Of a DNA stretch of 9,449 nt, positions 7,129-9,449 are shown piece after piece. This DNA is from Alkalimonas sp. (GTDB lineage: Bacteria > Pseudomonadota > Gammaproteobacteria > Enterobacterales > Alteromonadaceae), in NCBI GenBank assembly GCA_007117525.1, contig SKGJ01000255.1, forward strand, positions 1-9,449, given 5' to 3'. Each line of letters opens with the position of its first letter. The first letter of the stretch is position 1. The position numbers and the translations under genes were made by a program. The notes beneath the pieces were generated by a model. The model was given only the letters and a program-made list of their open reading frames with translations. It did no database searches and was not told the DNA's origin.

Positions 7129-7137
7129 ATCTCCCCC

Positions 7138-7911
7138 TTAACAGCCGATGATACGGCAGCTGTAATCCAGCGTTAACTGCCACTGGATGCCGTAATGGAT
7201 CAGGAAGGTATCCAGCGTCAGCCACAGGATCAATAAGCCGGATAACATGGTAATCGGGAAGCCGATGGCGAAAATATTCAACTGCGGCGCAGCACGGGTC
7301 ATAATGCCGAATGACAGGTTGACCACCAGCATCGCTATAATGGGGGCCAGCGTAATGGACAAGGCGGTGGCAAACATCCAGCCGGCAAACTCAATCAGTT
7401 GCCAAATTTGCAAGCGCGACCACCAGGCATCGGTAATGGGTAAGGTATCAAAACTCAGCACCAGCATCTGAATGGTAATCAGATGCCCATCAAAAATAAA
7501 AAACAGCAAGGTGGCCAAAATCAGATAAAACTGACCGATTGCCGGCACACTGACACCACTGGCAGGATCCACCATGGACGCAAAGGCTAAACCACTCTGA
7601 GTTGCCAACACCTGACCGGCAATAATAAAGGTATTGACGAAAATCAGCGTCATAAAACCGATGGCAAAGCCCAGCGTGACCTGTTGCATCACCTGCAGCA
7701 CCATGCGAAACGACATCAAATCGGGGTTAGGCACTGGCGGGATCACCGGCATAATCATCACGGTCAGCGCCACAATCAACACAATGCGGATCCGCATCGG
7801 CACATTGCGGGTGCCTAGGCCTGCCATAATCATAAAGACCCCACTCACTCTGGCCATCGGCAACAAAAAGTCTGCCAGGGTCTGCATGATAAGGTCGAGA
7901 TGAAAGTCCAT
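7138..7911 (-). CDS. fliR: FliR, flagellar export gate membrane protein
   Basis: FliR is one of the FliP-FliQ-FliR gate subunits that form the secretion channel in the centre of the basal body. The 257-aa protein is highly hydrophobic, with about six membrane-embedded segments. It carries the family stretches GLAFASMVDPASGVSVPAIG (107-126) and NLSFGIMTRAAPQLNIFAIG (198-217), followed by FPITMLSG. The length is normal. The start at ATG 7911 is 11 bases past the fliQ stop and is preceded by GAGAAGG with a short spacer. The TAA stop is joined directly to the flhB ribosome-binding site. The C-terminus ends in SCRIIGC, with two cysteines; the functional meaning, if any, is unknown. Confidence 0.97.
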   Translation of the reverse strand: MDFHLDLIMQTLADFLLPMARVSGVFMIMAGLGTRNVPMRIRIVLIVALTVMIMPVIPPVPNPDLMSFRMVLQVMQQVTLGFAIGFMTLIFVNTFIIAGQVLATQSGLAFASMVDPASGVSVPAIGQFYLILATLLFFIFDGHLITIQMLVLSFDTLPITDAWWSRLQIWQLIEFAGWMFATALSITLAPIIAMLVVNLSFGIMTRAAPQLNIFAIGFPITMLSGLLILWLTLDTFLIHYGIQWQLTLDYSCRIIGC

Positions 7912-7922
7912 TGCCTTCTCGC

Positions 7923-8192
7923 TCAGCCGACTACAGAAGGAATGCTGAGGATCAAACCTTCAGTGAAATCCATGATCACCCGGGTCAGCCAGTGGCCACC
8001 GAAAATAAGTGCCAGAATGGTCACAATCAAACGAGGTAAGAAGCTCAGGGTCTGTTCGTTAATCGAGGTAGCCGCCTGAAACACCGCGACAATCAAGCCG
8101 ACAAAGAGCGAGGGCAAAATAATGGCGCTAACCAACAAAATAACGATGTAGAGCGCATCGCGCAGCACATCGACAAAGACTTCAGGGCTCAT
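7923..8192 (-). CDS. fliQ: FliQ, flagellar export gate membrane protein
   Basis: FliQ is a small subunit of the FliPQR export gate (four copies in known structures). The 89-aa protein has the typical length and two long hydrophobic hairpin helices, about 14-38 and 52-77. It carries the family core LIVAVFQAATSINEQTLSFLPR (28-49), of which the QAATSINEQTLSF part is diagnostic. The ATG at 8192 lies 2 bases after the fliP stop. GGGGA (8204-8200), inside the fliP coding end, has a 7-base spacer and can act as the ribosome-binding site. The close packing suggests translation coupled to fliP. Confidence 0.97.
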   Translation of the reverse strand: MSPEVFVDVLRDALYIVILLVSAIILPSLFVGLIVAVFQAATSINEQTLSFLPRLIVTILALIFGGHWLTRVIMDFTEGLILSIPSVVG

Positions 8193-8194
8193 GG

Positions 8195-8941
8195 TCAGGT
8201 CCCCAATCCAAAGCTGGTGGCCATGGTTCCCATCACCAGGATCCAGCCATCCACCAACACAAACATCATCAATTTAAAGGGCAAGGAAATAATCATCGGC
8301 GACAACATCATCATCCCCATCGCCATCAGAACACTGGCCACCACCAAATCAATGATCAAAAATGGAATAAACAACATAAAGCCAATCTGAAAAGCCGTTT
8401 TTAGCTCACTGGTGATAAAGGCCGGAATAATCACCGTGATGGGCAGATCCATCAAATTATCCACTTCCTCCACCCCGGCAATGCTGGCAAAGGTGTCCAA
8501 GTCACGCAACCGGGTCTGGTGCAGCATAAATTCTTTCAGTGGAATAATGGCTTGCTCCACCGCTTCCAGCGACGTTTTCTCTTCCGCTAAATAGGGTTGC
8601 AGCGCCTGATGATTGATTTCATTGAGTACCGGCGACATGATAAAAAAGGTCAGAAAAAGCGCGATGCCAATCAACAGCTGATTTGAGGGGGACTGTTGCA
8701 AACCGATGGCCTGGCGCAAAATCGCCAGCACCACGATGATGCGGGTAAAGCTGGTCATCATAATGACCATCGCCGGGATAAAACTCAGCGCGGTCATGAT
8801 GGCTAGGACTTGCAGCGTTACACTGTATTCCTGAGAGCCATCCGGGTTGGTGGTAACACTGATGGCCTGCAAGGTGCCGACATCAGCAAAAACAGCAGGG
8901 CTAAGGCCAAGCGCCAACAACACCAGAATAAGTCGCAACAT
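8195..8941 (-). CDS. fliP: FliP, flagellar export gate membrane protein
   Basis: FliP makes up five subunits of the FliP5-Q4-R1 export gate. The 248-aa protein begins with a probable cleavable signal peptide (about 1-19, ending AVFA before D20), as known for FliP of other enterics and pseudomonads. Family signatures are [20 protein letters not shown] (63-82), the Q-rich loop with [32 protein letters not shown] (132-144) and [12 protein letters not shown] (177-188). The helix block ends [20 protein letters not shown] (193-212) and [15 protein letters not shown] (219-233). The ATG at 8941 is the only possible in-frame start after the upstream TAA, yet no Shine-Dalgarno sequence precedes it. Initiation probably depends on ribosomes finishing fliO, whose stop is 9 bases upstream. 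Confidence 0.97.
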   Translation of the reverse strand: MLRLILVLLALGLSPAVFADVGTLQAISVTTNPDGSQEYSVTLQVLAIMTALSFIPAMVIMMTSFTRIIVVLAILRQAIGLQQSPSNQLLIGIALFLTFFIMSPVLNEINHQALQPYLAEEKTSLEAVEQAIIPLKEFMLHQTRLRDLDTFASIAGVEEVDNLMDLPITVIIPAFITSELKTAFQIGFMLFIPFLIIDLVVASVLMAMGMMMLSPMIISLPFKLMMFVLVDGWILVMGTMATSFGLGT

Positions 8942-8950
8942 AGAGCATTT

Positions 8951-9449
8951 TTACTTTTTCATCCACGATTGCAACTGACTATGAAATTCTGATGCCAACT
9001 TTTCTTCGGGCAGGGGCTCTTCCAGCTCAAACAGGTAATTTATCTGCTGAGCGGTCACACCCAAAACCCGCTGTTTTCCTTGCATTTCAATAACTAGCAG
9101 CCGTTCTTTCGGCCCTAACGGAATGGTGGTAATTACCTTCATGTGTTGGCTACCGGGAATGCGCAGTGTCAATTTTTTGAAAGACCAGCCCAGCAACAAT
9201 ACCATCAGGATCACAAAAGCCAGAGAAATGACGATTTTACCGAACGATAACCCAGAACTTGAACCAGCCCGACTCAGTGTCTGATCGCCCCCAGCCCTGT
9301 CCTGCCCAAAACGGTAAGGTGAGCTGGCAGTTTCTTGTGTTGAGGTAGGCTCCATGCCCTCAAGCACCGCATCAACCTCGACTGCACTGCTGGGCTCATG
9401 CTCAGCAGCAACGGCTTCAGCTTCAACTGCAGACTCTGGCTCAGCGGCA
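8951..9449 (-). CDS. fliO: FliO, export-gate assembly factor (C-terminal 165 residues, 5' end outside window)
   Basis: FliO is a bitopic inner-membrane protein that helps assemble the FliP ring before the mature gate forms. The visible frame remains open to the window edge, so no start is assigned. A GTG at 9367 could be read as a start, but coding continues upstream of it with no stop. The visible part begins with an acidic Ala/Glu-rich stretch, then a Ser/Gly-rich linker ending SSGLSFGK. A single transmembrane helix follows (IVISLAFVILMVLLLGW), then a basic KKL and the FliO domain with VITTIPLGPKERLLVIEMQG and RVLGVTAQQINYL. Its TAA stop is 9 bases before the fliP start. Recognition rests on the domain pattern and on position before fliP. 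Confidence 0.9.
   Translation of the reverse strand, partial: AAEPESAVEAEAVAAEHEPSSAVEVDAVLEGMEPTSTQETASSPYRFGQDRAGGDQTLSRAGSSSGLSFGKIVISLAFVILMVLLLGWSFKKLTLRIPGSQHMKVITTIPLGPKERLLVIEMQGKQRVLGVTAQQINYLFELEEPLPEEKLASEFHSQLQSWMKK

Noticed and set aside
6433..7176. Plus-strand open frame of 247 aa opposite flhB
   Set aside because: It lies wholly antisense to the well-conserved flhB, is rich in His, Gln and Asn, and has no recognisable domain. It is a shadow of the real gene.
1..9449. Search for a novel system, mobile element, CRISPR array or RNA gene
   Set aside because: Genes fill nearly all of the window and all belong to known flagellar or chemotaxis families in a conserved order. No inverted-repeat ends, transposase, spaced repeats or tRNA-like fold was seen by eye.

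Overview
The window is a contiguous block of polar-flagellum and chemotaxis genes, all transcribed from the minus strand. Read in transcription order (right to left) it runs fliO (5' end missing), fliP, fliQ, fliR, flhB, flhA, flhF, flhG (fleN), fliA, cheY, cheZ (3' end missing). This order, with flhF and flhG between flhA and fliA and with cheY-cheZ following, is typical of polarly flagellated Gammaproteobacteria such as Vibrio, Shewanella, Pseudomonas and Marinobacter-like lineages. The CheY N-terminus and the presence of CheZ also fit a gammaproteobacterium. The genus cannot be determined from the sequence alone. Base composition looks uniform, and no mobile element, tRNA, rRNA or CRISPR array was seen.

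Region 1 (about 5992-9449) encodes the inner-membrane part of the flagellar type III export gate: FliO (assembly factor), FliP-FliQ-FliR (gate core) and FlhB (substrate-specificity switch). The genes are 2 to 11 bases apart and several stops abut or overlap the next ribosome-binding site, so this looks like one translationally coupled unit.

Region 2 (803-5991) begins after the only sizeable non-coding gap in the export half, 94 bases between flhB and flhA. That gap holds a good candidate sigma-54 promoter (5935-5951) placed to start an flhA-flhF-flhG-fliA transcript. FlhA completes the export gate. FlhF (SRP-type GTPase) and FlhG (MinD-type ATPase carrying an N-terminal DQAxxLR activator motif) set flagellar position and number. 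FliA is sigma-28.

Region 3 (1-802) is cheY-cheZ, the chemotaxis response regulator and its phosphatase. The 50-base gap between fliA and cheY carries a candidate sigma-28 promoter. The layout therefore suggests the usual hierarchy: a sigma-54-driven operon makes FliA, and FliA then switches on the chemotaxis genes just downstream.

No undescribed system was found; this is conserved core machinery. Points worth checking are the two candidate promoters, the start sites of flhG (ATG retaining the activator helix), cheY (TTG) and fliA (GTG), a perfect 13-bp tandem duplication across the flhB stop codon, and an acidic Ala/Glu-rich N-terminal extension in FliO that runs off the window.
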